A DNA stretch of 64,000 nucleotides. Source: CAILZL01 sp035548495. GTDB lineage: Bacteria; Pseudomonadota; Gammaproteobacteria; Steroidobacterales; Steroidobacteraceae. Positions 25,974 through 34,534 of this stretch are shown piece after piece (position 1 is the first letter of the stretch; every line of letters begins with the position of its first letter). The DNA lies in NCBI GenBank assembly GCA_035548495.1, contig DASZSV010000026.1:1-64000 (forward strand), given 5' to 3'. The notes under the pieces are model-generated. The model ran no database searches. It saw only the letters and a list, made by a program, of their open reading frames with translations, and had not been told where the DNA came from. The position numbers and the translations under genes are program-made.

Positions 25974-26590
25974 GGCACTGGTTACTGATGACACTGATGC
26001 TGGCTGCGCTGCCTGCTTTCGGTTACAGCAAGGAATGGGATTTCAATGTCACGCTGGATCATCACGAACTGGGCCAGCATCGCTTTGTGATTGAATCACA
26101 AGGGCCATATCTCAAAGTGGATAGCGATGCGACGTTTGACTACAAGCTGCTGTTGTTCAGTGTCTTCAAGTATGTGTATCACGACGTGGAATACTGGAAG
26201 GGTGACTGCCTCACTCATCTCGTTTCAACGACACGCACCAATGATACGCACGAGGAAGTACGGGCAGAGCCCGTCAACGATCAGTTACGTGTTGAACATG
26301 CCGGCGGATGGACCGAATACAGCGGCTGTGTCAAATCCTTTGCTTACTGGAACCCCGACATTCTCAAGGAGAGGCGCTTGCTCAACAGCCAGACCGGTGA
26401 GTACATGCATGTGACCATCAACAAGATCGGCCGCGAGACCATTGATGTCAAGGGTGAGCCAGTCACAGCGGATCGCTATCACATTCAGGGCAAGGAATTG
26501 TCCATCGACATCTGGTACGTGGATGACGAATGGGTGGCATTGCAGGCCAGTGCCGCCGGTGGAAAGTTGTTACGTTACAAATTGAAGTGA
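25970..26590 (+). CDS. Exported DUF6134 protein
   Basis: A 206-residue protein with a signal peptide (MRHWLLMTLMLAALPAFG, then YSKEW). The mature part is a beta-rich domain (WDFNVTLDHHELGQHRFVI) with cysteines at GDCL and SGCV that may form a disulfide, and ends ELSIDIWYVDDEWVALQA. This matches DUF6134, reported mainly beside Cfa and lipocalin genes. Its placement before an exported lipocalin suggests a periplasmic step or lipid shuttle serving the same lipid. No enzyme motif is visible. Confidence 0.72.
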   Translation: MRHWLLMTLMLAALPAFGYSKEWDFNVTLDHHELGQHRFVIESQGPYLKVDSDATFDYKLLLFSVFKYVYHDVEYWKGDCLTHLVSTTRTNDTHEEVRAEPVNDQLRVEHAGGWTEYSGCVKSFAYWNPDILKERRLLNSQTGEYMHVTINKIGRETIDVKGEPVTADRYHIQGKELSIDIWYVDDEWVALQASAAGGKLLRYKLK

Positions 26591-26595
26591 GTGCC

Positions 26596-27108
26596 ATGCG
26601 TATATTATTCATATCCAGTGTGCTGTTACTTGCGGGTTGCTGTACTGCCCTGGCGCCGATGTCCGTGGTGCAGCATGTGGACATTCCACGTTTCATGGGC
26701 AAGTGGTATGTCATTGCCAACATCCCCACTGCCATTGAAAAGGATGCGCACAATGCCGTTGAGTCATACCAATTGAATGACGACGGCACGATTGACACCA
26801 CCTTCACATTCAATGCGGGCAGCGTTGATGGCAAGGTGAAAACTTATCATCCCAAAGGGTTCATTCTCGACAGAAACAGCAATGCCATCTGGGGCATGCG
26901 CTTTGTCTGGCCCATCAAGGCGGATTATCGCATTGCGTATCTCGCGCCGGATTACAGCGAAACCATCATTGCGCGTCAGCGGCGCGACTATGTATGGATC
27001 ATGGCAAGAACGCCGCACATCAGTGATGATGATTATTACCGGCTGGTGAGCATCGCCGCATCGCTGGGCTATGACCGGATGAAAATTCAGCGGGTGCCGC
27101 AGCGATGA
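26596..27108 (+). CDS. blc: Bacterial lipocalin lipoprotein (Blc-like)
   Basis: A 170-residue lipocalin. The signal peptide ends in the lipobox LLLAGC, so the mature protein is lipid-anchored, probably to the outer membrane. The main lipocalin signature FMGKWYVIANIP is followed by NAVESYQLNDDGTIDTTFTF, WGMRFVWPIKADYRIAYL and YVWIMARTPHISDDDYYRL, the standard order. Blc binds fatty acids or lysophospholipids. In this operon it likely carries or stores the modified lipid. It starts at ATG 26596, five bases after the DUF6134 stop, and overlaps the desaturase by 4. Confidence 0.9.
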   Translation: MRILFISSVLLLAGCCTALAPMSVVQHVDIPRFMGKWYVIANIPTAIEKDAHNAVESYQLNDDGTIDTTFTFNAGSVDGKVKTYHPKGFILDRNSNAIWGMRFVWPIKADYRIAYLAPDYSETIIARQRRDYVWIMARTPHISDDDYYRLVSIAASLGYDRMKIQRVPQR

Positions 27109-28103
27109 GTTCCATTTTTCATCGTGATTCGTTACCGGCTGGCATGCGCCATCCTGCGCTGCGTTTCATGCTGACGGTAAAGCAATGGTTCATTGCTGAT
27201 GCCGCTGTGAAGATGGATGGCACGAACGCACATGAGGCGGATGGCATTGAATGGACGCGCGTGTTGCCGTTCATTGCCATGCATCTGATGTGTCTGGGCG
27301 TGATCTGGGTGGGCGTCAGCCCGGTTGCAGTGGCGGTGGCATTGATTGCCTATCTGGTGCGCATGTTTGCCATCACCGGGTTTTATCATCGTTACTTCTC
27401 ACATCGCACCTTCAAGACTTCGCGAATCGGTCAATTCCTGTTTGCATTGCTCGGTGCTGCGGCTGTACAGCGTGGGCCGATATGGTGGGCGGCGCATCAC
27501 CGTCATCATCATGCTCATTCGGATAAACAAGCAGATGCGCATTCGCCGCTGCAACATGGCTTCTGGCGTGCACATGTAGGATGGTTTCTGACTCGCGAAG
27601 GATTTGCGCCCGATCTCAAACGTGTACGTGATCTTCTGCGTTATCCGGAACTGCGCTGGCTGGACCGGCTTGATATTGCGGTGCCGGTGCTGATGGCCTT
27701 TGGCATGCTGCGTCTCGGCCAATATTTGCAGGTGCACGCGCCGCAACTTCACACCAGCGGTGCGCAGATGCTGATCTGGGGTTTCTTCATTTCAACCATC
27801 GGCTGCTATCACATCACTTACAGCATCAATTCACTGGCGCATGTATTCGGCAAGCAGCGTTATCACACCGCCGATGAAAGCCGCAACAACTGGTTGCTGG
27901 CCATTCTCACGCTGGGCGAAGGCTGGCATAACAATCACCATCATTATCCGGCGGCCGCACGGCAGGGTTTTTACTGGTGGGAAATCGACATCACGTGGTA
28001 TGCGCTGAAACTGCTTTCATGGATGGGCATCGTGTGGGATCTGAAACCTGTTCCAGTGGAAGTGCGTGACAATCTGTCATCCACTCGCCATAAGGAGAAT
28101 TAG
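27105..28103 (+). CDS. Acyl-CoA delta-9 desaturase-type enzyme
   Basis: A 332-residue integral-membrane di-iron desaturase that introduces a cis double bond into fatty acyl chains. All three histidine boxes are present: HRYFSHRTF, HHRHHHAHSDKQADAHSP and HNNHHHYPAAARQGFYWWEID. The four membrane segments lie around ALIAYLVRMFAITGFY and LIWGFFISTIGCYHI. It supplies the unsaturated substrate the Cfa enzymes in the same operon would act on. Its start overlaps the lipocalin stop, and the FAD oxidoreductase follows after three bases. Confidence 0.92.
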   Translation: MSSIFHRDSLPAGMRHPALRFMLTVKQWFIADAAVKMDGTNAHEADGIEWTRVLPFIAMHLMCLGVIWVGVSPVAVAVALIAYLVRMFAITGFYHRYFSHRTFKTSRIGQFLFALLGAAAVQRGPIWWAAHHRHHHAHSDKQADAHSPLQHGFWRAHVGWFLTREGFAPDLKRVRDLLRYPELRWLDRLDIAVPVLMAFGMLRLGQYLQVHAPQLHTSGAQMLIWGFFISTIGCYHITYSINSLAHVFGKQRYHTADESRNNWLLAILTLGEGWHNNHHHYPAAARQGFYWWEIDITWYALKLLSWMGIVWDLKPVPVEVRDNLSSTRHKEN

Positions 28104-28106
28104 CAT

Positions 28107-29390
28107 ATGCGTGTTGCCATCATAGGTTCGGGCATTTCAGGATTGACGGCTGCTTACAGGCTGCATCAGCAGGGACATGACATCACCGTATATGAGGCCA
28201 ATGACTATGTGGGTGGTCATACGGCAACGATTGATGTTGAATACTGCGGCCATCGGTATGCGATTGATACGGGTTTCATTGTATTCAACGACTGGACGTA
28301 TCCGAATTTCATCGCCTTGCTGGAAGAGCTGGGTGTGGAATGGCAGTACTCCAACATGAGTTTCTCACTGCGCTGTGAAAAAACCGGACTGGAATACAAT
28401 GGCACGTCCATCAACAGCCTGTTTGCACAACGCTTGAATGTATTGCGGCCTTCCTTCCTGCGCATGATCCACGACATTCTGCGTTTCAATGAAGATGCAA
28501 AAAAGGCCTTGCCGGCGTTGATGCCGGATATCACGCTTGATGCATACTTGAGAGAAGGTGGTTATTCGCGGGCCTTTGTTGAGCGCTACATCGTACCGAT
28601 GGGGCGTGCCATCTGGTCGGCGAGTGAATCCGCCATGCTGGAGTTTCCCGCGCGATTCTTCATCGACTTTTTTGATCGTCATGGCTTTCTCAATGTTGAT
28701 CATCGTCCACGCTGGCGCGCCATCAAGGGCGGCTCGCGCGAATACGTCAAAAAGCTGGTGAAACCTTTCGCGTCACGCATCCTGCTGGGTTCTCCGGTGG
28801 CAACTGTATTGCGCAATGCGGATCAGGTGTTTGTCAGAACTGCTCATGGCGATGTGCAATCTCATGATTACGTGGTCTTTGCCTGTCATGCTGATCAGGC
28901 GTTGCGCATGCTGGAACAGCCAACAATGGCGGAACAACAGGTGCTCGGTGCCTTCGGCTATCAGGAGAACGATGTACTGCTGCATACTGATACATGCATG
29001 CTGCCGCGCAAACCACTGGCACGCGCGGCATGGAACTATCATCTGCTCGATAACACGCAGGATCGTGTCGCACTGACCTATGACATGAATGTATTGCAGA
29101 ACATTCACGCCCCGGTTAAGTTTCTGGTGACGTTGAATCGCAATCAGGACATTGCTTCATCCGCCGTGCTGGGCCGGTATGTGTATCATCATCCGGTTTA
29201 TACGCCGCAAGCCGTTGCCGCCCAGCAACGCCACGCGGAGCTCAACGGCAAGCAACGCAGCTTTTACTGCGGCGCGTACTGGCGCTTTGGCTTTCACGAA
29301 GATGGTGTGGTCAGTGCATTGAACATGCTCAAGGATTTCGAACGGATGGTGCCAGACGCGATGATACAGCCCCACATGAAGATCGCCTGA
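28107..29390 (+). CDS. FAD-dependent amine-oxidase-like oxidoreductase
   Basis: A 427-residue flavoprotein of the NAD(P)/FAD amine-oxidase/phytoene-desaturase type. The N-terminal FAD site is VAIIGSGISGLTAAYRLHQQGHDITVYEANDYVGGHTATI. Downstream blocks YRYAIDTGFIVFNDWTYPNF, VERYIVPMGRAIWSA and YCGAYWRFGFHEDGVVSALN identify the family that always pairs with DUF1365 and Cfa genes. It probably oxidises a lipid acyl chain to a conjugated or furan-like product. Its stop and the DUF1365 start share one base (TGATG). Confidence 0.9.
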   Translation: MRVAIIGSGISGLTAAYRLHQQGHDITVYEANDYVGGHTATIDVEYCGHRYAIDTGFIVFNDWTYPNFIALLEELGVEWQYSNMSFSLRCEKTGLEYNGTSINSLFAQRLNVLRPSFLRMIHDILRFNEDAKKALPALMPDITLDAYLREGGYSRAFVERYIVPMGRAIWSASESAMLEFPARFFIDFFDRHGFLNVDHRPRWRAIKGGSREYVKKLVKPFASRILLGSPVATVLRNADQVFVRTAHGDVQSHDYVVFACHADQALRMLEQPTMAEQQVLGAFGYQENDVLLHTDTCMLPRKPLARAAWNYHLLDNTQDRVALTYDMNVLQNIHAPVKFLVTLNRNQDIASSAVLGRYVYHHPVYTPQAVAAQQRHAELNGKQRSFYCGAYWRFGFHEDGVVSALNMLKDFERMVPDAMIQPHMKIA

Positions 29391-30175
29391 TGAAAAGCGC
29401 GTTGTACATTGGCCATTTGCAGCATCGGCGGCACCAGCCGCGGGTCAACCGTTTTCGCTATCCTATTTTCATGATGCTGATTGATCTGGATGAACTGCCC
29501 ACATTGTTTGACCGTTTCTGGTTGTGGTCGGCAAAACATCCGGCGCTGGCGTGGTTTCGCCGCAAGGACTATCACGGTGATGCGGGAAAATCATTATCGG
29601 ATGCGATACGCGATACGGTGATGCAGCACACCGGCAGCCGGCCAGCCGGTCCCATTCGCCTGCTCACGCACCTGCGCTACTTTGGCTGCAACTTCAATCC
29701 GGTGAGTTTCTACTATGTGTTCGATGCTGAAGATCAGCATGTTGAAACCATTGTCGCAGAGATTACCAACACGCCGTGGAAGCAACGTCATTGCTATGTG
29801 TTGAGTGTCAGTCAGTCAGAACTTGTCCATCGTCACTGGCAATGGCAATTCGACAAGGCATTTCATGTGTCGCCCTTCATGCCCATGGACATGCAATATG
29901 GCTGGCGCTTTTCCGAGCCAGATGAATCTCTGCGAGTGCACATGGAAAACCGGTGCGACAGCCAGAAGCAGTTCGACGCCACGTTGACCTTGCAACGCCG
30001 CGAGATTACTTCACGATCTCTCGCGGCAGTGCTGATCAGGTATCCGTTGATGACAATGCAGGTCATTGTATTGATTCACTGGCAGGCGCTGAAGTTGTTC
30101 ATCAAGCGCGTGCCGTTCTTTACTCATCCGGACAAGTTACCCGTTGTTACCGTACATGCAGGAAAATCATCATGA
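29390..30175 (+). CDS. DUF1365 protein
   Basis: A 261-residue protein of DUF1365. It starts with SALYIGHLQHRRHQPRVNRFRYPIFMMLIDLDELP, then GPIRLLTHLRYFGCNFNPVSFYYVFD, EITNTPWKQRHCYVL and FHVSPFMPMDMQYGWRF, all family hallmarks. The order FAD oxidoreductase, DUF1365, Cfa is widely conserved. Relatives in Rhodobacter belong, as I recall, to the singlet-oxygen (RpoE/ChrR) response. The biochemical role is unknown; the family may act on thioesters or acyl chains. It overlaps both neighbours. Confidence 0.85.
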   Translation: MKSALYIGHLQHRRHQPRVNRFRYPIFMMLIDLDELPTLFDRFWLWSAKHPALAWFRRKDYHGDAGKSLSDAIRDTVMQHTGSRPAGPIRLLTHLRYFGCNFNPVSFYYVFDAEDQHVETIVAEITNTPWKQRHCYVLSVSQSELVHRHWQWQFDKAFHVSPFMPMDMQYGWRFSEPDESLRVHMENRCDSQKQFDATLTLQRREITSRSLAAVLIRYPLMTMQVIVLIHWQALKLFIKRVPFFTHPDKLPVVTVHAGKSS

Positions 30176-31434
30176 GCGTGGATGCAAGACACAGCATTAT
30201 TCCCGATGCGGCATTGAATGCGATGCGCAGGCGTTCACTGCTTGCAAGCCTGGGACGGCGGCTGCTGTTTGCGCAACTCGGCAAGTTGCAGCACGGCGAA
30301 TTGATTATCGTAGATGACACGGGCAAGCATCATTTTGGTCAACGCAGTGCAGAGGCATTGTCCGCCGTCATTCATGTGGATCATCCGCAGTTATATGCCG
30401 ATGTGGCCTTCGGCGGCAGCGTCGGCGCGGGCGAGGCCTATATTCGTGGTTTGTGGCGTTGCGATGATCTGGTGTCGCTGGTGCGGCTGTTTGTGCTCAA
30501 TCGCGATGTGTTGAACGGCATGGACAGTGGCTGGGCGTGGTTGAGCAAGCCATTCCTGAAGCTGTTTCATTTCTGGAATCGCAACAGCAAGGCGGGCAGT
30601 GCGCGCAATATCGCGGCGCACTATGACATCGGCAATGAGCTGTACAAACTGATGCTTGATGACACCATGGCATATTCCTGCGGCATTTTCAGAACCGAAC
30701 ATGCCACGCTGCGCGAAGCGTCGGTGGAAAAATTCGACACAGCCTGTCGCAAGTTGCAACTGAAGCCGACGGATCACTTGCTGGAAATCGGCACGGGCTG
30801 GGGCGGCATGGCGATTCATGCGGTGAAAAACTATGGATGCCGTGTCACGACCACCACGATTTCAAAACAGCAATACGACCTGGCAAAACAAAAAGTATCT
30901 GCAGCAGGTTTGCAGGATCGCATCACGCTGTTGCTGGATGACTATCGCGATCTGCAAGGCCAGTATGACAAGCTGGTGTCCATCGAAATGATTGAAGCCG
31001 TGGGTGCGAATTATCTTGATACGTATCTGGGCAAGTGCGCATCATTGCTGAAGCCGGACGGCGCCATGCTGTTGCAGGCCATCACACTGCAGGATCAATT
31101 CTACAAGCAGGCACTCAAATCAGTGGATTTTATCCAGCGTTATATTTTTCCGGGCAGCTTCATTCCGTCGGTCAATGCCATCAGTAATTCGATGACACGG
31201 GTAACGGATTTCAAGATCACACATCTTGAAGACTTTGGCCCTCACTACGCAATCACGCTTCATCACTGGCGCGAACGCTTTCTCGAATCATTGCCGGAAG
31301 TGCGCAAGCTGGGTTATTCCGACAGCTTCATCCGCATGTGGGAGTATTACTTGTGCTATTGCGAAGGCGGATTCATGGAGCGGCAACTGGGACTGGCACA
31401 GGTGCTGTTCACCAAGCCGGGATACCGGTCTTAA
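30172..31434 (+). CDS. cfa: Cyclopropane-fatty-acyl-phospholipid synthase
   Basis: A 420-residue full-length Cfa that transfers the methylene of SAM to a cis double bond in membrane phospholipids. The N-terminal lipid-binding domain has VDHPQLYADVAFGGSVGAGEAYIRG, followed by ARNIAAHYDIGNELYKLMLDDTMAYSCGIF, the SAM site LEIGTGWGGMAIHAV, and VSIEMIEAVGANYLD. The C-terminus YYLCYCEGGFMERQLGLAQVLFTKPG is typical. It starts at ATG 30172 inside the DUF1365 stop, not the longer frame from 29953. It ends the nine-gene operon. Confidence 0.93.
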   Translation: MSVDARHSIIPDAALNAMRRRSLLASLGRRLLFAQLGKLQHGELIIVDDTGKHHFGQRSAEALSAVIHVDHPQLYADVAFGGSVGAGEAYIRGLWRCDDLVSLVRLFVLNRDVLNGMDSGWAWLSKPFLKLFHFWNRNSKAGSARNIAAHYDIGNELYKLMLDDTMAYSCGIFRTEHATLREASVEKFDTACRKLQLKPTDHLLEIGTGWGGMAIHAVKNYGCRVTTTTISKQQYDLAKQKVSAAGLQDRITLLLDDYRDLQGQYDKLVSIEMIEAVGANYLDTYLGKCASLLKPDGAMLLQAITLQDQFYKQALKSVDFIQRYIFPGSFIPSVNAISNSMTRVTDFKITHLEDFGPHYAITLHHWRERFLESLPEVRKLGYSDSFIRMWEYYLCYCEGGFMERQLGLAQVLFTKPGYRS

Positions 31435-31457
31435 CGTCTTTCTATATCCTGCCGGTG

Positions 31458-31484
31458 TTCAATCACCATTGGTCAGTGATTGAA
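31458..31484. terminator. Bidirectional stem between convergent genes
   Basis: TTCAATCAC (31458-31466) and GTGATTGAA (31476-31484) form a perfect 9-base-pair stem between the end of the lipid operon and the end of the next leftward gene. Flanks are AT-rich but have no strong T-tract on either strand, so the terminator role is likely rather than sure. Confidence 0.5.
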
Positions 31485-31501
31485 AATTGATGATGGCAAC
31501 A

Positions 31502-32035
31502 TCAAGTAAATTTTGATTTGAACTTGTCCCACATGCCGGCGGGCTTTTCCGGTTCTGCATTCGGCCGGCGTGGCGGTGGCGGTTTCTTGTGCACCATGGC
31601 CGGATGCGCAGCACGCGTGCGATCAGTGCGTGGTTTCAACGGTGCATCGGAGTTGTAAGGATTGAATCCGGTGTCTTCTTTCGATTTGACCTTGGGGGCA
31701 TTCGGAGCATTTTTTGCCGATTTTCCGCCAATGGTCTGAACCGGTTGTGTGGCTGCCAGACTGAGTTCCGGCGCCTCCAGTTTTTTCAGGCGCTGTGTGG
31801 TGACATCGGTTTCGTACACGCCCGGTGCGGTTTGCCATTCCCATACCGGATTGCCGCGCGAATCAAAGGCAACACGTCCCGATTTGTTGTCTGCATCCTC
31901 AGCGTGCTTGTTGCCTGACATTGTGGAGGCATGAGTACTGGATGCCGCTTTGCTTGAAGAGGCGGGGGCTGATCGTGGCGCGCCAGCGTGATGTTTTTCC
32001 GGCGGTGTGTTGTTCCGATGTCTGGAGTCGCTCAT
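31502..32035 (-). CDS. Conserved disordered protein of unknown function
   Basis: A 177-residue hydrophilic protein with long Pro-, Ser- and Lys-rich stretches that are probably disordered. The recognisable blocks are GRVAFDSRGNPVWEWQTAPGVYETDVTTQRLKKLEAPELSL in the middle and FNPYNSDAP before the tail. Proteins with this VWEW block occur in several proteobacteria as 'hypothetical'. There is no signal peptide or membrane helix. It is divergent from the ABC exporter and convergent with the lipid operon. I cannot assign a function. Confidence 0.7.
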   Translation of the reverse strand: MSDSRHRNNTPPEKHHAGAPRSAPASSSKAASSTHASTMSGNKHAEDADNKSGRVAFDSRGNPVWEWQTAPGVYETDVTTQRLKKLEAPELSLAATQPVQTIGGKSAKNAPNAPKVKSKEDTGFNPYNSDAPLKPRTDRTRAAHPAMVHKKPPPPRRPNAEPEKPAGMWDKFKSKFT

Positions 32036-32151
32036 AAGCTACTAATGAATATCGGCCCGCAAAAAAGTTCCTGTAATTCCTGTTGGAACTTACCATAGCG
32101 CAAATTGATGAGTGATGCTGCTTTTATAAGCAATTTTGAGCAATTGCAATC

Positions 32152-32175
32152 GTTACACTTGAACAATAGTGTGAC
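32152..32175. promoter_or_regulatory. Dyad upstream of the ABC exporter
   Basis: GTTACACT (32152-32159), an 8-base spacer and AGTGTGAC (32168-32175) pair at seven of eight positions, in the region between the two divergent genes. A regulator-binding site is plausible, but no regulator is adjacent. Confidence 0.35.
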
Positions 32176-32264
32176 AGCCAACACACTTGGAGCATGGGAT
32201 GAACGGCGTTGCACTTGCCGCCTTGCTTAATTTCAATACCGCCTTGTAGGACCAAAACTGAACC

Positions 32265-34103
32265 GTGAATTCTCATTCGCATAGCAAATCATCACAGGCT
32301 GCGCCTGCAACCATGTCCGGCTTCTTCGGTGTGTTTTCCTACAGCCGGCGCGCCATTCAACTGGTATGGACCACCAGCCGCTGGCTGAGCGGCGCGCTGG
32401 CGGTACTGACATTGATTGCCGGTGTATTGCCTGCGTCCATCGCACTGGTTGGCGCACGCATTGTGGATGCCGTGCTGTTTGCCATGCACAGTGCTGCTCA
32501 CGATGCAACGCCGGTATTGAAATGGGTCATGCTTGAAGGTGCGCTGGTTGCATTGCTTGCAGGAGCGCAGCGTGGTTTGTCGCTGTGTCAATCGTTGCTG
32601 CGCGCGCAACTGGGGCAGCGTGTCAATGTGATGATTCTGGAGAAGGCATTGACATTGCAGCTTGCGCAATTTGAAGACTCGGAGTTCTACGACAAGCTCA
32701 CGCGCGCACGGCGCGAAGCATCACAACGTCCCTTGTCACTGGTGATGCGCACTTTCGGTCTGATGCAGAACATTGTGTCGTTGTTCAGTTATGCTGCCTT
32801 GCTGATCCAGTTTTCAGTATGGGCATTGGTGATTCTGCTGTGCGCGGGACTGCCTGCATTTGTTGCGGAAGCAAAATTTTCCGGTGATGCGTTCCGGCTG
32901 TTTCGCTGGCGTTCGCCTGAAACCCGCATGCAGATGTATCTTGAAACAGTGATTGCACGTGAAGATCACGCCAAGGAAGTAAAGCTGTTCCAGCTTGGAC
33001 CGCTGTTGCTGGATCGTTATCGCAGGATCTTCCAGAAGTTGTACAGGGAAGATCGCGATCTCACGATTCGCCGCGATACATGGGGATTCGTTCTGGGATT
33101 GATTGGCACCATTGCCTTGTATGGCGCTTATGCATGGATTGCGCTGAGCACCATTGCAACGCGCATTTCACTTGGGCAGATGACCATGTACCTGATGCTG
33201 TTTCGTCAGGGACAGTCGGCGGTGTCTGCCAGTTTGTCGGCAGTCAGCGGTTTGTACGAAGACAATCTTTATCTTTCAACTTTGTATGAATATCTCGAAA
33301 CGCCGGTGATTGAATCGCAGGGCCATGCAACGCTGGGTGCAATGCCGGGCGACGGCATTCGCTTTGAACAGGTCAGTTTCATCTATCCCGGCGCAGAGCA
33401 GCCCACGCTTTACGATATCAACCTGCACATTCGCCCCGGTGAATCGCTGGCATTGGTGGGCGAGAATGGTTCTGGAAAAACCACGCTGATCAAATTGCTG
33501 ACGCGCCTGTATGCGCCAGACAGCGGCCGCATTCTGCTGGATGGCACCGACTTGCAGGAATGGGATGAAGCGACATTGCGTCAACGTATCGGCGTCATCT
33601 TTCAGGACTTTGCGCGTTACCAATTGTTGCTTGGCGAAAACATTGGCGCAGGCGATGTCGTTCATTTTGAGAATGAAGAACAATGGCGTGTTGCAGCAGA
33701 GCAAGGCATGGCCGCACCGATTGTTGCCTCCATGCCCGCAGGTTATCGCACGCAGTTGGGCAAGTGGTTCAAGGATGGACGCGAGTTGAGCGGCGGACAA
33801 TGGCAGAAGATCGCGCTGTCACGCGCCTTCATGCGTTCGCGTGCAGACATTCTGGTGCTCGATGAGCCGACCGCCGCAATGGATGCCGGTGCCGAAGCCG
33901 AAGTGTTTGCGCATTTCCAGACATTGACGCGCGGCCGCATTGCCATCCTGATCTCGCATCGCTTTTCAACGGTGCGCATGGCGGATCAGATTGTAGTGAT
34001 TCGTGATGGTCATGTTATTGAACATGGCAGCCATGAAGACTTGATGAAACGCAACGGTCACTATGCGCACTTGTTTTCATTGCAGGCGCGCGGATATCAG
34101 TAA
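32265..34103 (+). CDS. ABC exporter half-transporter
   Basis: A 612-residue fused permease/ATPase. Residues 25-330 contain five or six membrane helices (SGALAVLTLIAGVLPASIALVGARIV, LVALLAGAQRGL, WALVILLCAGLPAFV, GLIGTIALYGAYAWIAL). The nucleotide-binding domain has Walker A GENGSGKTT, Q-loop IFQDFARY, signature LSGGQWQKIALSRAFMR, Walker B ILVLDEPTAAMD and switch His ISHRFS. It should act as a homodimer exporting a lipid, peptide or drug. The start is a GTG with no convincing ribosome site; ATG 32313 is an alternative. No accessory gene shows its substrate. Confidence 0.88.
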   Translation: MNSHSHSKSSQAAPATMSGFFGVFSYSRRAIQLVWTTSRWLSGALAVLTLIAGVLPASIALVGARIVDAVLFAMHSAAHDATPVLKWVMLEGALVALLAGAQRGLSLCQSLLRAQLGQRVNVMILEKALTLQLAQFEDSEFYDKLTRARREASQRPLSLVMRTFGLMQNIVSLFSYAALLIQFSVWALVILLCAGLPAFVAEAKFSGDAFRLFRWRSPETRMQMYLETVIAREDHAKEVKLFQLGPLLLDRYRRIFQKLYREDRDLTIRRDTWGFVLGLIGTIALYGAYAWIALSTIATRISLGQMTMYLMLFRQGQSAVSASLSAVSGLYEDNLYLSTLYEYLETPVIESQGHATLGAMPGDGIRFEQVSFIYPGAEQPTLYDINLHIRPGESLALVGENGSGKTTLIKLLTRLYAPDSGRILLDGTDLQEWDEATLRQRIGVIFQDFARYQLLLGENIGAGDVVHFENEEQWRVAAEQGMAAPIVASMPAGYRTQLGKWFKDGRELSGGQWQKIALSRAFMRSRADILVLDEPTAAMDAGAEAEVFAHFQTLTRGRIAILISHRFSTVRMADQIVVIRDGHVIEHGSHEDLMKRNGHYAHLFSLQARGYQ

Positions 34104-34110
34104 GCTCATC

Positions 34111-34128
34111 GCGCGGCATATGCCGCGC
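34111..34128. repeat. Perfect 18-base palindrome after the ABC exporter
   Basis: GCGCGGCATATGCCGCGC is fully self-complementary, eight bases after the exporter stop. It resembles a terminator stem but lacks a T-tract. Confidence 0.5.
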
Positions 34129-34198
34129 AATTGATTACGCCGTGGCAAAGGAACATACTGCCGCGCGCTTGTTTCAACACAGAGTCTGGAGAAAAATC

Positions 34199-34528
34199 GT
34201 GGAAGCAAAAATGGTAACAACGGCACTGGAACTTCCGGGCCATGAAATCGTTGGCAATGTAGGCATTGTGCGCGGCATCGTGGTGCGTTCGCGTTCCATT
34301 GTCGGTTCATTCGCAGCGGGCATACAGACCATCTTTGGCGGCAACATCACGCTGTACACCGAAATGTGCGAACAGGCGCGCAAGGATGCCTTCAAGCTGA
34401 TGGTGTCACAGGCGCAATCACATGGCGCCAATGCGATTGTCGGCATGCGTTACGATGCAACTGAAGTAATGAATGGCGTGACCGAGGTGTTGTGCTATGG
34501 CACGGCGGTGATCACGCGGCCGAAATGA
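34199..34528 (+). CDS. YbjQ/UPF0145 family protein
   Basis: A small soluble protein of about 109 residues of the YbjQ (DUF74) family, which forms pentameric rings of unknown function. Family marks are HEIVGNVGIVRGIVVRS, GGNITLYTEMCEQARKDAF and ANAIVGMRYDATEV. I prefer GTG 34199, because GGAG at 34188-34191 is seven bases upstream. ATG 34211 would trim four residues. It follows the exporter by 95 bases and precedes a convergent gene. Confidence 0.85.
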   Translation: MEAKMVTTALELPGHEIVGNVGIVRGIVVRSRSIVGSFAAGIQTIFGGNITLYTEMCEQARKDAFKLMVSQAQSHGANAIVGMRYDATEVMNGVTEVLCYGTAVITRPK

Positions 34529-34534
34529 TGTCCG

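Noticed and set aside
29953..30171. Longer start for the full-length Cfa.
   Set aside because: The extra 73 residues lie inside DUF1365 in another frame and match no Cfa N-terminus.
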